DNA of 64,000 nucleotides. It comes from Lactococcus lactis. Lineage in GTDB: Bacteria; Bacillota; Bacilli; Lactobacillales; Streptococcaceae. Within the stretch, counting starts at the first letter, position 1; each line of letters opens with the position of its first letter. The stretch covers positions 1,736,001 to 1,800,000 of the forward strand of contig NZ_CP118969.1 of NCBI RefSeq assembly GCF_029023865.1, read 5' to 3'. The translations under genes and the position numbers were made by a program. Positions 36,071 to 46,455 of the stretch are shown piece after piece. The notes below the pieces were generated by a model. The model had not been told where the DNA came from, did no database searches, and was given only the letters and a program-made list of their open reading frames with translations.

Positions 36071-36814
36071 ATGTCCCGTTCTGACGAAATCATTCGCATT
36101 GTGAGTGATTATAAAAAAATTGAAGTCAATCAACTTTCACAACTCCTTAATGTTTCAAACGTAACGATTAGAAAAGACCTTGATAAACTTGAAGAGAAAG
36201 GAATTATTAATCGCCAGCACGGTTTTGCTTTGATTAATAATACAGATGATATCAATTTTCGTTTAGCTAAAAACTATGATTTAAAGCGAAAAATTGCTGT
36301 CAAAGCTGCTGAAAATATTCTTGATGGGGATACAGTAATGATTGAATCTGGTTCTACTTGCGCTTTGCTTGCCGAAGAGTTAGCCTTTAATCGAAAAAAT
36401 GTCACTATCATCACTAACTCTGTTTTTATTGCCAATTATATTCGTAAATCCGACTCGGTAAAGGTAATTTTATTAGGAGGAGAATATCAAAATAATTCAC
36501 AGGTCAACGTTGGACCCCTGATAAAAAAGGTGGTTGATGAATTTTACGTTGATAAATTATTTATCGGTATTGATGGTTTTGACCCCGTCCGCGGTTTTAG
36601 AAGTAATGATCTCGCTCGTAGTGAAGCCATTCATGTCATGGCTGCTGCGGCTAAGGAAGTGATTATTTTAACTGATGCTTCTAAATTCAACCAAAATGGA
36701 ACTGTCACCTGTTTTTCATTCCCTGAAATTTCCCAAGTTTTTACTGACAAGTCAATCAATGCAGAAAGTCAAAAAATTCTCGATTTGAAAAAAATAAAGG
36801 TTACTACTATCTAA
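36071..36814 (+). CDS. DeoR-family transcriptional regulator (247 aa)
   Basis: N-terminal DeoR helix-turn-helix (VNQLSQLLNVSNVTIRKDL, about 19-37) is followed by the DeoRC sugar-phosphate sensor domain (about 75-235) with IESGSTCALLAEEL, GGEYQNNSQ and TDASKF. Such proteins usually repress carbohydrate genes, but no sugar gene adjoins this one, so its target lies elsewhere or is itself. AAAGG precedes ATG; a terminator follows directly. Confidence 0.88.
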   Translation: MSRSDEIIRIVSDYKKIEVNQLSQLLNVSNVTIRKDLDKLEEKGIINRQHGFALINNTDDINFRLAKNYDLKRKIAVKAAENILDGDTVMIESGSTCALLAEELAFNRKNVTIITNSVFIANYIRKSDSVKVILLGGEYQNNSQVNVGPLIKKVVDEFYVDKLFIGIDGFDPVRGFRSNDLARSEAIHVMAAAAKEVIILTDASKFNQNGTVTCFSFPEISQVFTDKSINAESQKILDLKKIKVTTI

Positions 36815-36816
36815 TT

Positions 36817-36841
36817 AAAAATGGACAATGTCCATTTTTTT
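36817..36841 (+). terminator. Terminator after the DeoR gene
   Basis: AAAAATGGACA and TGTCCATTTTTT form a tight stem with T-run. Confidence 0.8.
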
Positions 36842-36951
36842 ATTGACAGATTTTCTAAAATATGATATATTTTCTTCATAAGAAAGAATTATACTTTCGT
36901 TTGAAAGTTTTGCTTTTTTTGGAATCTCCTAAGATTTAAATATTATTACAT

Positions 36952-36982
36952 AAAAAAATGAGTCTAACCAACTCATTTTTTT
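36952..36982. terminator. Terminator after the ArsC/Spx-like gene
   Basis: AAAAAAATGAGT and ACTCATTTTTTT with a 7-nt loop, effective in both directions. The interval 36842-36951 is AT-rich with no recognised feature. Confidence 0.8.
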
Positions 36983-37331
36983 ATATTTTTTCATAAGATG
37001 ATTCTTTAAAACCAATCTGTTGAACTTGACCATTTTTCACTAGTAATGGACGTTTGATAAGCATTCCATTTGACGAAAGAAGTTCTGCCATTTCTTTTTC
37101 AGATAATGTTGCTAACTTATCTTTAAGATTTAAGTCACGATAAACTAAACCACTTGTATTGAAAAACTTTTTGATGGGAAAATCTGCTTCTTTAAACCAT
37201 TTCTCAAAGTTTTTTTGACTCGGTGGTGTTTCCTTCAAATCAATCGCTTGATAATCTATTCCAAGTTCATCTAACTTTGCTTTAGCTTTTCTACAAGTTG
37301 AACACTTTGGATACCAATAAAAATCGTACAT
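36981..37331 (-). CDS. ArsC/Spx-family thioredoxin-fold protein (116 aa)
   Basis: This small thioredoxin-fold protein has PKCSTCRKAKAKLDELG (CxxC at about residues 10-13) and the RPLLV segment in place of the active-site cis-Pro region (about 93-97). The family covers arsenate reductase-like and Spx/MgsR-like RNA-polymerase-binding regulators. The CxxC, the C-terminal GFKESSYEKI and lack of the Spx RPI-arginine context favour the YffB/ArsC-like branch of unknown function. It is transcribed alone, but near a sulfur-redox operon. Confidence 0.8.
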   Translation of the reverse strand: MYDFYWYPKCSTCRKAKAKLDELGIDYQAIDLKETPPSQKNFEKWFKEADFPIKKFFNTSGLVYRDLNLKDKLATLSEKEMAELLSSNGMLIKRPLLVKNGQVQQIGFKESSYEKI

Positions 37332-37406
37332 CTTATCCTCCTTATGCTTTAATTTTATTATAGCATATTAAAAAAGGATTTTTTGGTCCAATTTTCTATG
37401 AAAAAT

Positions 37407-37661
37407 CTATTTTTTAATGATTAATTTTATAGCTTGTTCGAGTTTTTCTTCCTTGTCAGTCACTTCTTTATCCAGTAAAAGTTCTTTGAGATTCTCAGCT
37501 ACGATTAGACCAATCAGGCTATCTAAGCTAGAGCGAACAGCAGTTAATTGAGTCACAACATCAATACATTCCTCTCCAGATTCCATCATCTTAAGTATTC
37601 CTGCGAGTTGTCCTGTCGCTCGTTTCAAGCGATTTTCCATTTTTTTGTCATATTTTTTCAT
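37407..37661 (-). CDS. CsoR/FrmR-family sensor, CstR-like but with one cysteine (84 aa)
   Basis: This all-helical repressor of the CsoR family begins KKYDKKMENRLKRATGQLAG, closely like staphylococcal CstR, the persulfide sensor. The first sensing Cys is present (Cys32 in GEECIDVV). At the position of the second CstR cysteine (Cys60 in S. aureus, segment ENLIEC) this protein has Leu61 in ENLKELL, and it lacks the His/Cys copper ligands of CsoR too. It is the last gene of an operon for reactive sulfur handling whose promoter bears a perfect palindrome, so it is probably the operon's repressor. Confidence 0.85.
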   Translation of the reverse strand: MKKYDKKMENRLKRATGQLAGILKMMESGEECIDVVTQLTAVRSSLDSLIGLIVAENLKELLLDKEVTDKEEKLEQAIKLIIKK

Positions 37662-37687
37662 CAGTCATCCTTTTCTTGTTTCGCTCC

Positions 37688-39331
37688 CTAATCAAGTAAT
37701 TCCTTGGTAACTTTGCTGTATAATCCAAAGGCACCATCCAAATTTTTCACTTTATAGCCCTCTTGTTTTAGAATACGTTCTGCATTGTAAGAGCGAAGTC
37801 CTGACTGGCAGCTAACAATATATTCAGTCTTTTTATCGAGTTCATTTAGCCGCTCACGTAAGTCATCAAGCGGAATATTTTGAGAATTTTTAAATTTCCC
37901 TTTTGCCAACTCATTTGGATTTCTCACATCAAGTAAGACTTTCCCTTTTGCTAATTCAGCCGCAAGTTCATGCCACTGAATATTTTCTGATTGCCCCAAG
38001 AGAAGGTTTATTGCGGCATAGCCAGCCATATTTACTGGGTCTTTGGCTGAACCAAAAGGAGGGGCATAGGTCAATTCCAATTCTGGTAAATCAAAAACGG
38101 TTAGTTTTGCTTTGATAGCCGTAGATAAAATATCAATTCTTTTATCTACTCCTTCTTTACCAATTGCTTGCGCACCAAATATTTGTCCACTTTCTGGTTC
38201 AAAAATTAATTTCAAAACAATTGAAGTCGCATCTGGATAATATCCCGCGTGATTATTTGCCGTGACATGAACAATTTTATGATTAATCTTTAAACCTCTA
38301 AGCTGAAACTCAGAAAGGCCTGTACTTGCCACTTGCAAATCAAAAACACGGACAATGGCCGTTCCAAGTGAACCGCGATTTTTAATTGGTAATCCACTAA
38401 TGATATCAGCTACCTGACGCCCTTGACGATTAGCTGGAGAAGCCAATGAAATTAAAGCATCCTGCCCTAATTGATTTTTGACAACAATGGCATCGCCTAC
38501 TGCGTAAATATCCTTAACCGATGTTTCATAATGTTCGTCAACAAGAATTGCATTTCTTAGTCCTAATTTGATGCCCGCACTTTTAGCTAGACTCGTTTCT
38601 GGCTGAATTCCCACAGAAAGAATCGTTAAATCCGATTGCAGACTTTCACCATTATCTAGCAAAATTTCATCATTTTTAAATTCGACAACTCCTCTATTTG
38701 TCATTACTGAAAGATTATTTTTAATTAATTCTTCATTGACAAAAGCTGCCATTTCGCGATCAATGGTTGGTAAAACATGTGGTGCTTTTTCGACGATTGT
38801 GACACTTAACCCTCGTTTAGCAAGATTTTCAGCCATTTCTAAGCCGATAAAACCAGCACCAATAATTGTTGCACTTTTAGGAGCTTTGGCTTTCAAATAG
38901 GTCATTATTTTATCCACATCAGGAATATTTCGTAAGCTAAAAACATTTGTCGCTTGGTTCAAACCTTTGATTTGTGGAATTAAGGGTTTAGCCCCTGGTG
39001 AAAGAATCAATTTATCATAGCTTTCAACATAGCTTTCGCCGTTTGAAACTACAGTCACTTTCTTTCCTTCACTATCAATCGCAATAACTTCAGAATTTTC
39101 GCGCACCTCTAGGTTAAAACGGTTTTTTAGAGCTTTAGCAGATTGAACAATTAACTTTTCTCGCTCTGCAATTTCTCCCCCCACATAGTAAGGTAAGCCA
39201 CAATTGGCAAACGAAACGTAAGGGCCTTTTTCAAAAACGATGATTTCTGCATTTTCGTTAAGACGTCGCAAACGGGTTGCAGCTGACATTCCACCCGCAA
39301 CTCCGCCAACAATTAATATTTTTTCTGTCAT
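37688..39331 (-). CDS. cdr: CoA-disulfide reductase with C-terminal rhodanese domain (547 aa)
   Basis: This FAD/NAD(P)H enzyme reduces CoA disulfide or CoA-persulfide and has a fused sulfurtransferase domain. The FAD motif IVGGVAGGMSAA (about 6-17), the single redox cysteine in SFANCGLPYYVGG (about Cys44), the NAD motif IIGAGFIGLEMAENL and the C-terminal dimerisation domain are visible. The rhodanese domain (about 455-545) has an active-site loop SCQSGLRSYNA. It overlaps the upstream rhodanese by 4 bp. The same fusion in firmicutes acts in persulfide clearance under CstR control. Confidence 0.93.
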   Translation of the reverse strand: MTEKILIVGGVAGGMSAATRLRRLNENAEIIVFEKGPYVSFANCGLPYYVGGEIAEREKLIVQSAKALKNRFNLEVRENSEVIAIDSEGKKVTVVSNGESYVESYDKLILSPGAKPLIPQIKGLNQATNVFSLRNIPDVDKIMTYLKAKAPKSATIIGAGFIGLEMAENLAKRGLSVTIVEKAPHVLPTIDREMAAFVNEELIKNNLSVMTNRGVVEFKNDEILLDNGESLQSDLTILSVGIQPETSLAKSAGIKLGLRNAILVDEHYETSVKDIYAVGDAIVVKNQLGQDALISLASPANRQGRQVADIISGLPIKNRGSLGTAIVRVFDLQVASTGLSEFQLRGLKINHKIVHVTANNHAGYYPDATSIVLKLIFEPESGQIFGAQAIGKEGVDKRIDILSTAIKAKLTVFDLPELELTYAPPFGSAKDPVNMAGYAAINLLLGQSENIQWHELAAELAKGKVLLDVRNPNELAKGKFKNSQNIPLDDLRERLNELDKKTEYIVSCQSGLRSYNAERILKQEGYKVKNLDGAFGLYSKVTKELLD

Positions 39332-39636
39332 TTTTTAATTTTTCCTCTCCAAGCTCGTATTCCTCCATTTACGTTTGTCACATCATAATTAGCTTTGTTT
39401 AATATTTTGTAGGCTTTTTTTGACCGCATTCCCGACTGACAAATTAATAAATACTTTTTGTTTTTGGCTAGAACATGTTCTCCCAATTTACTTAAAGGGA
39501 TATTTCGAGCGCCTTTTATATGTCCATTTTGAAATTCATGAGCTTCTCTTACATCAATTAATTGTGTTCCTTTTTTTAATTCAGTACTTACTTCTGCTGG
39601 ACTGATACTTTTTATTTTCTTAAATAATTCAAACAT
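39328..39636 (-). CDS. Rhodanese-like protein, second of operon (102 aa)
   Basis: Single rhodanese domain with DVREAHEFQNGHIKGARNIPL (about 24-44) and active-site cysteine loop LICQSGMRSKKA (about 68-79). It probably moves sulfane sulfur to the reductase encoded immediately downstream, with which it is translationally coupled (4-bp overlap). The N-terminus is a little hydrophobic but no clear membrane anchor is present. Confidence 0.88.
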   Translation of the reverse strand: MFELFKKIKSISPAEVSTELKKGTQLIDVREAHEFQNGHIKGARNIPLSKLGEHVLAKNKKYLLICQSGMRSKKAYKILNKANYDVTNVNGGIRAWRGKIKK

Positions 39637-39646
39637 CGTTCTCTCT

Positions 39647-39949
39647 CTAAAGTCTGTCAGTAAATACTAAGGGGCCATTCCAAGCAATGGTACCGCCTGA
39701 AATATTTATAGTATCAATTCCTTTTGTCGAAAGATACTGACAGGCCCTAGCTGAACGAGCACCTGACTGACAGATAAGATAAGTTCCGTCAGTAATTTCT
39801 GCATATCTTTCTTCTAGTTGACTCAATGGAATATTTTTGGCATTAGGAACATGACCACTGTTATACTCAAAATCTTCTCTTACATCTACAATTACTGGAT
39901 TTTCACTTTCTGTCAGTAATTCTAATTCACTTATGTCAATTGTTTGCAT
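39647..39949 (-). CDS. Rhodanese-like protein, first of operon (100 aa)
   Basis: Single rhodanese domain with DVREDFEYNSGHVPNAKNIPL and active-site loop LICQSGARSARA (Cys about residue 65). First gene of the persulfide operon; 10 bp from the next rhodanese. GAGGTG precedes ATG. Confidence 0.88.
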   Translation of the reverse strand: MQTIDISELELLTESENPVIVDVREDFEYNSGHVPNAKNIPLSQLEERYAEITDGTYLICQSGARSARACQYLSTKGIDTINISGGTIAWNGPLVFTDRL

Positions 39950-39980
39950 TTTTCACCTCTTGATTATTCGATTTATAATA

Positions 39981-40010
39981 ATTATATACCCCCAAGGGTA
40001 TATAAGTCAA
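39981..40010 (-). promoter_or_regulatory. Persulfide operon promoter with CstR/CsoR-type operator
   Basis: On minus, -35 TTGACT (40005-40010), 18-bp spacer, -10 TATAAT (39981-39986). A perfect 9-bp inverted repeat TATATACCC-N4-GGGTATATA (39983-40004) fills the spacer and overlaps the -10, so a bound repressor would block polymerase. TACCC/GGGTA palindromes are the operator type of CsoR/CstR proteins; the CstR-like protein of this operon is the natural ligand. Confidence 0.8.
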
Positions 40011-40028
40011 GTTTAATATTTCCAAATG

Positions 40029-40061
40029 AAAAAACCTAAGTTTTAAATAACTTAGGTTTTG
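40029..40061. terminator. Terminator after the CsbD-like gene
   Basis: AAAACCTAAG and CTTAGGTTTT with a 10-nt loop; T6 follows on minus. Confidence 0.8.
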
Positions 40062-40081
40062 CTTAATTTTGAGAAATTCAA

Positions 40082-40321
40082 TTATTTCTCGTTTTTATGT
40101 TTGACAGAGTCAACCGTATCATTAAATTTTTCTGCAACATCTTCAGCTAGGTCAGAAGCTTTGTCTTTGATATTTTCCAAGCCTTCTTTAGCTTTTCCCA
40201 TAAGTCCTTCTGTTTTACCTTTAGCTTCTAGTTTTTCATCACCAGTTACTTTACCTGTGGTTTCTTTAACTTTTCCACTTACTTTATCTTTTGTTGCATC
40301 AAGTTTGTCATTTAAAGCCAT
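40082..40321 (-). CDS. CsbD-like general stress protein (79 aa)
   Basis: This small, very hydrophilic lysine/glutamate-rich protein has the CsbD pattern DKLDATKDKVSGKVKETTG (residues 5-23) followed by TGDEKLEAKGKTEG. CsbD proteins are induced by stress in many bacteria; molecular role unknown. The helical repeats (KAKEGLENIKDKASDL) resemble LEA-type sequences. AGGAGG lies upstream of ATG. Confidence 0.88.
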   Translation of the reverse strand: MALNDKLDATKDKVSGKVKETTGKVTGDEKLEAKGKTEGLMGKAKEGLENIKDKASDLAEDVAEKFNDTVDSVKHKNEK

Positions 40322-40523
40322 TTTAAATCCTCCTAGTAATTGCGATTTTTTCTTTTATTATCATGAAAGTTTCATAATAATTTGTTAGAAAAACTAAATC
40401 AGTTAAATTTGTCAATCATTGACTGACAACCAATAATTTACGATTTCCCCTCCTTTAATCTTCTTAATCTATTCTCATTCTAACATCCGTAGCTCAAAAA
40501 GTACAGAAAACTGCTCATAAGAC

Positions 40524-40552
40524 AAAAAAAACTTGGAAAATTCCAAGTTTTA
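40524..40552 (-). terminator. Terminator after cysK
   Basis: AAAACTTGGAA and TTCCAAGTTTT, followed by T8 on minus. It overlaps the cysK stop codon. Confidence 0.85.
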
Positions 40553-41470
40553 ATAATCATAGAGTTCTGTTGAAAGATAACGCTCACCATTGTCAGCACA
40601 AAGAGCGAGAACTTTTTGACCTTTGCCAAGTTTTTTTGCCAATTCATAAGCTGCCCAAATTGCTGCACCAGAAGATATACCTACTAAAAATCCTTCATTT
40701 TTGCCTATTTTTCGTGCGGTCTCTAAAGCCTCATCACTTGTTACATCAATTACACCATCATAAGCTTTCGTATCTAAATTTGGTGACATAAATGGAATAC
40801 CAATTCCTTGAATGCGGTGTGGACCACTCTCACCTCCTGTTAAAATTGGTGATTCTGCCGGTTCGACAACAAAAGTTTTGATTTTAGAATTTTGACTTTT
40901 AAGATAGTGAGAAACGCCAGAAATTGTACCCCCAGTGCCTGCACAAGCAACAAATGCGTCCAGGCCATTTTCACCAAATGCTTCAATTATTTCTGGACCA
41001 GTCGTTAATTCATGGGCTTTTAGATTAGCTGGATTTTCAAATTGCATTGGCATAAACCAACCATTTTCTTCAACTAATTTTTGGCCTAAATCAATGGCAG
41101 CTTTGATGCCATCAGCTGCTGGAGTCAAAATCAATTCTGCTCCATAAGCTTGAATAAGCTGACGACGCTCTTTTGAGTAACTATCAGGCATGATAATAAC
41201 CACATTATAGCCTAAAGCTGCACCAGCCATGGCAAGTCCAATTCCTGTGTTCCCAGAGGTAGGTTCAACAATCGTTCCTCCCTTTTTTAAGCGACCATCT
41301 GCTTCGGCTTGCCGAAGCATTTGTAAAGCAATCCGGTCTTTAACTGAACCTCCAGGATTAAAATATTCAAGTTTTAAATAAATTTCTGCTCCATTTTCTG
41401 GACCATTTTTTAATTTGATAATTGGACTATTTCCAACTAATTCAGTAATATTTTCAACAATTTTTACCAT
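40550..41470 (-). CDS. cysK: Cysteine synthase A, O-acetylserine sulfhydrylase (306 aa)
   Basis: This PLP enzyme makes cysteine from O-acetylserine and sulfide. PLP lysine in [10 protein letters not shown] (about 35-44), substrate loop [12 protein letters not shown] (about 66-77) and phosphate-binding GTGGTISG are present. It follows metC in the same direction after 214 bp; the metC-cysK pair is a known lactococcal operon. Confidence 0.95.
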   Translation of the reverse strand: MVKIVENITELVGNSPIIKLKNGPENGAEIYLKLEYFNPGGSVKDRIALQMLRQAEADGRLKKGGTIVEPTSGNTGIGLAMAGAALGYNVVIIMPDSYSKERRQLIQAYGAELILTPAADGIKAAIDLGQKLVEENGWFMPMQFENPANLKAHELTTGPEIIEAFGENGLDAFVACAGTGGTISGVSHYLKSQNSKIKTFVVEPAESPILTGGESGPHRIQGIGIPFMSPNLDTKAYDGVIDVTSDEALETARKIGKNEGFLVGISSGAAIWAAYELAKKLGKGQKVLALCADNGERYLSTELYDY

Positions 41471-41474
41471 AATT

Positions 41475-41684
41475 AATTCCTAAATTACTGACAGCTTTGT
41501 GTCAGTTCAAGTCAACCAAATGAGCGCTTGAGGCGGGAGATAGATGAATTGTATGCACTTCTGTCAGTAAATTACTTTCAATTTCTACTGTCTAATTTTT
41601 CTGTCAGTTCAACAGGACCAATGTGAGCTGTTAAAGCGAGGGAGAAAGGAGTCGTAAGCTTTGCTTACAAGTCTGTCAGTAAAA
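41475..41684 (-). repeat. metC-cysK spacer with repeat-like modules
   Basis: This 214-bp spacer holds five TTACTGAC-type words (near 41486, 41561, 41600, 41671 and just inside metC at 41716), and a GTAAGCTTTGCTTAC hairpin near 41652 of the same style as the junction elements elsewhere. No gene is seen. Confidence 0.5.
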
Positions 41685-42907
<1,223 letters not shown>

Positions 42908-42929
42908 GAATTAACTTTTTTTATGTATA

Positions 42930-42957
42930 AAAAAACGAAGGACATCCTTCGTTTTTT
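42930..42957 (-). terminator. Terminator of the fab/acc operon
   Basis: AAAAAACGAAGGA and TCCTTCGTTTTTT form a 13-bp stem with a 2-nt core loop. T-run on minus; located at the accA stop codon. Confidence 0.85.
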
Positions 42958-43750
42958 AATATTTTCTAAATCTTTCGTAGCGTTGTTCTGCCAATTCTAT
43001 TTCTGTCAGTAATGACAATTCACCAAGTGATTCTGTCAGTTGTCTCTTGAGGTTATCAATCAGATTTTCCTCAGAAATAATAGCATCAACAAGACCCATT
43101 TCTAAAAGATGTGGCGCTGTAATTTTCATCAATTCAGCCGCTTCATCACGACGTGAACCATCTTTCCAGAGAATCGTCGCAAAACTTTCTGGAGAAAGTA
43201 CTGAATAAACAGCATTTTCTAAAATATATACTTTATTGGCAAGTGCAAGAGCTAATGCTCCTCCTGAACCACCTTCACCTGTGATGAAAGCAATAATTGG
43301 AACTTTAAGGTCAGACATTTCCAAAAGGTTTCTAGCAATTGCTTCACCTTGTCCACGTTCTTCTGCTTCAATTCCTGGATAAGCACCAGCTGTATTGATA
43401 AACGTAATGACTGGACGACCAAACTTTTCAGCTTGCTTCATCAGTCTTAACACTTTACGATAGCCATTCGGACTTGGTTGTCCAAAGTTAGTAGCTAAAT
43501 TTTCAGCAAGGTTACGTCCTTTTTGAATTCCAATAACGGTCACAGCTTGATTATTGAAGCGAGCAATTCCGCCGACGATCGCTTCGTCATCTGTTAACTG
43601 ACGGTCGCCGTGTAATTCAAAGAAATCAGTGAAAACTTTGTCAATAATATCTCTTGCCGAAATTCTGTCAGCCGCTCGTGCTTCATTAATAATGTCAGCA
43701 ATATTTTTTTGTGAAACTTCACCTGTCAGTGAATCAGTTGTTTCAGACAT
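42956..43750 (-). CDS. accA: Acetyl-CoA carboxylase carboxyltransferase alpha subunit (264 aa)
   Basis: With AccD it transfers CO2 from biotin to acetyl-CoA. The crotonase-like features [31 protein letters not shown] and [11 protein letters not shown] are present. The protein is about 50 residues shorter at the N-terminus than E. coli AccA, as usual in streptococci. The start overlaps accD by 8 bp. Confidence 0.96.
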   Translation of the reverse strand: MSETTDSLTGEVSQKNIADIINEARAADRISARDIIDKVFTDFFELHGDRQLTDDEAIVGGIARFNNQAVTVIGIQKGRNLAENLATNFGQPSPNGYRKVLRLMKQAEKFGRPVITFINTAGAYPGIEAEERGQGEAIARNLLEMSDLKVPIIAFITGEGGSGGALALALANKVYILENAVYSVLSPESFATILWKDGSRRDEAAELMKITAPHLLEMGLVDAIISEENLIDNLKRQLTESLGELSLLTEIELAEQRYERFRKY

Positions 43751-44609
43751 TTTCCACCTCCGTATGAAGTTCTAAAAGAAGTGCCAATTTTTGACGTAAT
43801 TCAGTCCGCTTAACAATTGCATCAACAAAACCGTGATTCAAAAGAAATTCAGCTTTTTGGAAATCATCAGGTAAAGTTTGACGGACGGTTTGTTCGATGA
43901 CACGACGTCCAGCAAAACCAATTAAAGATTGGGGTTCAGCTAAAATAATATCTCCCAGACTGGCGAATGAAGCTGTCACTCCTCCAGTTGTTGGGTCAGT
44001 TAAAACTGTAATATAAAAAAGTCCTGCATTTGAATGACGTTTCACAGCAGCCGAAGTTTTGGCCATTTGCATCAATGACATAATTCCTTCTTGCATTCTT
44101 GCACCACCTGATGCCGTAAAAACAATAATCGGCAATTTTTCGGTAGTTGCATATTCAAATAAGCGTGTCAATTTTTCACCAACAACAGTTCCCATTGAAG
44201 CCATGATAAAAGTCGAATCCATAATTGCCAAAGCCGTTTTTTTCCCTTTAATTGTGGCCGTCCCAGTCATAACTGCCTCATCAAGACCAGTCCGTGCTTT
44301 TGTTGCCGCCAATTTTTCAGGATAACCTGGAAAATCCAAGGGATTTTTGCTTTCGATTCCAGTGAACATTTCAACAAAAGAATCTTTGTCAGCAACAATT
44401 GCTAACCGTTCTTTGGCTGTAATTCGGAAATTGTAATCACAATTAGGACAAACTTTATTTTTTCCTAAATCTTTTTGATAAATCGTATGTTTACAAGCAG
44501 GACATTTGGCAAAAAGTTCATCAGGAACTTCTGGCTGCTCGGCTTGCTTTTCAATAATGGAACGATTTGGATTAATTTTAATGTATTTTTTCTTTTGGAA
44601 AAGAGCCAT
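43743..44609 (-). CDS. accD: Acetyl-CoA carboxylase carboxyltransferase beta subunit (288 aa)
   Basis: The N-terminal zinc ribbon [10 protein letters not shown]...CPNC (about 35-57) and carboxyltransferase core with [21 protein letters not shown] and [12 protein letters not shown] identify it. Partner of AccA, with which it is translationally coupled. Confidence 0.96.
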   Translation of the reverse strand: MALFQKKKYIKINPNRSIIEKQAEQPEVPDELFAKCPACKHTIYQKDLGKNKVCPNCDYNFRITAKERLAIVADKDSFVEMFTGIESKNPLDFPGYPEKLAATKARTGLDEAVMTGTATIKGKKTALAIMDSTFIMASMGTVVGEKLTRLFEYATTEKLPIIVFTASGGARMQEGIMSLMQMAKTSAAVKRHSNAGLFYITVLTDPTTGGVTASFASLGDIILAEPQSLIGFAGRRVIEQTVRQTLPDDFQKAEFLLNHGFVDAIVKRTELRQKLALLLELHTEVENV

Positions 44610-44694
44610 CTTTGCATCCTTTTCTCATTTTTTTATAAATTTTACTGACAGATGAATTGTAAGCCATCTGACAATTCCGTCACTAATCTATTGA

Positions 44695-46062
44695 TTAATC
44701 TTCTTTTTGATATTCTGGTAAGAAAATATTTCCTAAGAAGCTTGTATCATAATCTCCTGCCACAACATGTGGGTCAGAAATTAATTCTAGTTGGAAATCA
44801 ACATTTGTAATGACCCCTTCAACGTCAAATTCAAGAAGGGCGCGTTGCATTTTCATCAGTGCTTCAAAACGATTTTCACCATGAACAATGACTTTAGCAA
44901 TCATACTATCATAATATGGCGGAATGCTGTAACCACTGTACATAGCGCTATCAACCCGCAAACCAACTCCACCACTTGGCAAGAAAAGATTAGTAATTTT
45001 TCCTGGACTTGGTGCAAAATTAAATTTAGGATTTTCCGCATTAATTCGACATTCAATCGCATGTCCACTAAAAGTCACATCTTCTTGCTTGACAGACAAT
45101 TCATTGCCATTGGCTACACGAATTTGTTCTTTTACAATATCAACACCTGATACAAACTCTGTGACCGGATGTTCAACTTGAACACGTGTGTTCATTTCCA
45201 TGAAATAAAACTTACCAGAAGATTCATCAAGTAAGAACTCAATGGTTCCCGCATTTTCATAAGAAACATGCTGAGCAGCTTTAACAGCCGCAGCTGTTAT
45301 TTCATTTCGTAAAGTGTGTCCAATTGCAACTGACGGAGATTCTTCAAGAACTTTTTGATTATTTCTTTGCAATGAACAATCACGTTCACCAAGATGAATC
45401 ACATTTCCTTGACTATCTCCTAAGATTTGAACCTCAATATGACGCGCTGGGAAAATCATTCGTTCGATGAACATGGCTCCATTACCAAAAGCTGCTTGTG
45501 CTTCCGCTTGTGCTGCCTCAAATGCTGGAACAAGTTCCTCAACATTATTAACCTTACGAATTCCTTTACCACCACCACCAGCTGATGCTTTAAGCATGAT
45601 TGGATAGCCAATTTCTTCAGCAATTTTTACTGCTTCATCAGTGGTATGAACTTCGCCCTCAGAACCCGGTGTTACAGGAACACCAGCTTTAATCATTTCT
45701 GCACGAGCATTGATTTTATCACCCATCATATCCATAACTTTTGCTGACGGACCGATAAATTTAATATTCATTTCTTCACAAAGACGAGCAAATTTTGAAT
45801 TCTCAGAAAGGAATCCAAAACCTGGGTGAATCGCTTGTGCGCCTGTTGCCACAGCAGCTGACAGAATATTATTCATATTAAGATAAGACTCAGTACTTCT
45901 AGCTGGGCCCACACAAATTACTTCGTCAGCTAAATGAACATGTAAAGCATCGCGGTCTGCAGTTGAATAAATGGCAACTGTACCCACTCCTAATTCACGA
46001 GCTGCACGAATAATTCTTACAGCAATTTCGCCACGATTGGCAATCAAAATTTTATTAAACAT
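44695..46062 (-). CDS. accC: Biotin carboxylase (455 aa)
   Basis: It carboxylates biotin on AccB using ATP and bicarbonate. N-terminal KILIANRGEIAVRII, ATP-grasp loop KASAGGGGKGIR (about 159-170) and EMNTRVQVEHPVTE are present. The start at 46062 (MFNKIL) has GGAG upstream at good spacing; an in-frame extension to 46104 is not conserved. A 393-bp gap separates it from fabZ. Confidence 0.97.
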   Translation of the reverse strand: MFNKILIANRGEIAVRIIRAARELGVGTVAIYSTADRDALHVHLADEVICVGPARSTESYLNMNNILSAAVATGAQAIHPGFGFLSENSKFARLCEEMNIKFIGPSAKVMDMMGDKINARAEMIKAGVPVTPGSEGEVHTTDEAVKIAEEIGYPIMLKASAGGGGKGIRKVNNVEELVPAFEAAQAEAQAAFGNGAMFIERMIFPARHIEVQILGDSQGNVIHLGERDCSLQRNNQKVLEESPSVAIGHTLRNEITAAAVKAAQHVSYENAGTIEFLLDESSGKFYFMEMNTRVQVEHPVTEFVSGVDIVKEQIRVANGNELSVKQEDVTFSGHAIECRINAENPKFNFAPSPGKITNLFLPSGGVGLRVDSAMYSGYSIPPYYDSMIAKVIVHGENRFEALMKMQRALLEFDVEGVITNVDFQLELISDPHVVAGDYDTSFLGNIFLPEYQKED

Positions 46063-46455
46063 AGATGTTCTCCATATGGGAAAATACCCCGAGCTTTTGC
46101 TCAATGGGTGTTTTGAAAGGAATGATAAAAAAGAAAGTCATTCCCAACAAAACAATTTTTTGATAAATAAAAATAACTCCGAATTTACCATAAGTAAAAA
46201 ATCTTATGGTTAAAATAAATTTTTGTTTCTTAATCATAAAAAATATGATTATTTTTAAATGAAGATGAGCTATTTACCTAAGGCAGGACACAACCTGACA
46301 TCTTCGATATCAGGTCACCTTGACCGTCTTTAATCCATACTCGCTACATCGCTAAAGCGATTAGTCGTAATGGTTATAAGCCTATCTCCACTTCGTTTCG
46401 CTGTCCGTTTTCTCTACTTGCTAAAGCAAGTGATAAAAAGGCAAGTACTAAAGCA
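46063..46455 (-). repeat. Long intra-operon spacer fabZ-accC with modular hairpin element
   Basis: There is no gene in this 393-bp gap. It contains ACCC-CGAGC-TTTT-GCTC-GGGT (near 46086-46110), ACCATAAG/CTTATGGT (about 46188-46210), and a hairpin-rich element 46258-46450 with TCGC-TAAA-GCGA and ACTTGC-TAAA-GCAAGT stems. The block 46399-46444 is identical to 4228-4273. The region could carry an internal promoter, processing site or partial terminator that sets accCDA levels. Confidence 0.6.

Noticed and set aside
46055-46237. Minus-strand 60-codon frame between fabZ and accC
   Set aside because: Composition is that of AT-rich hairpin spacer; it overlaps the accC ribosome site and start.
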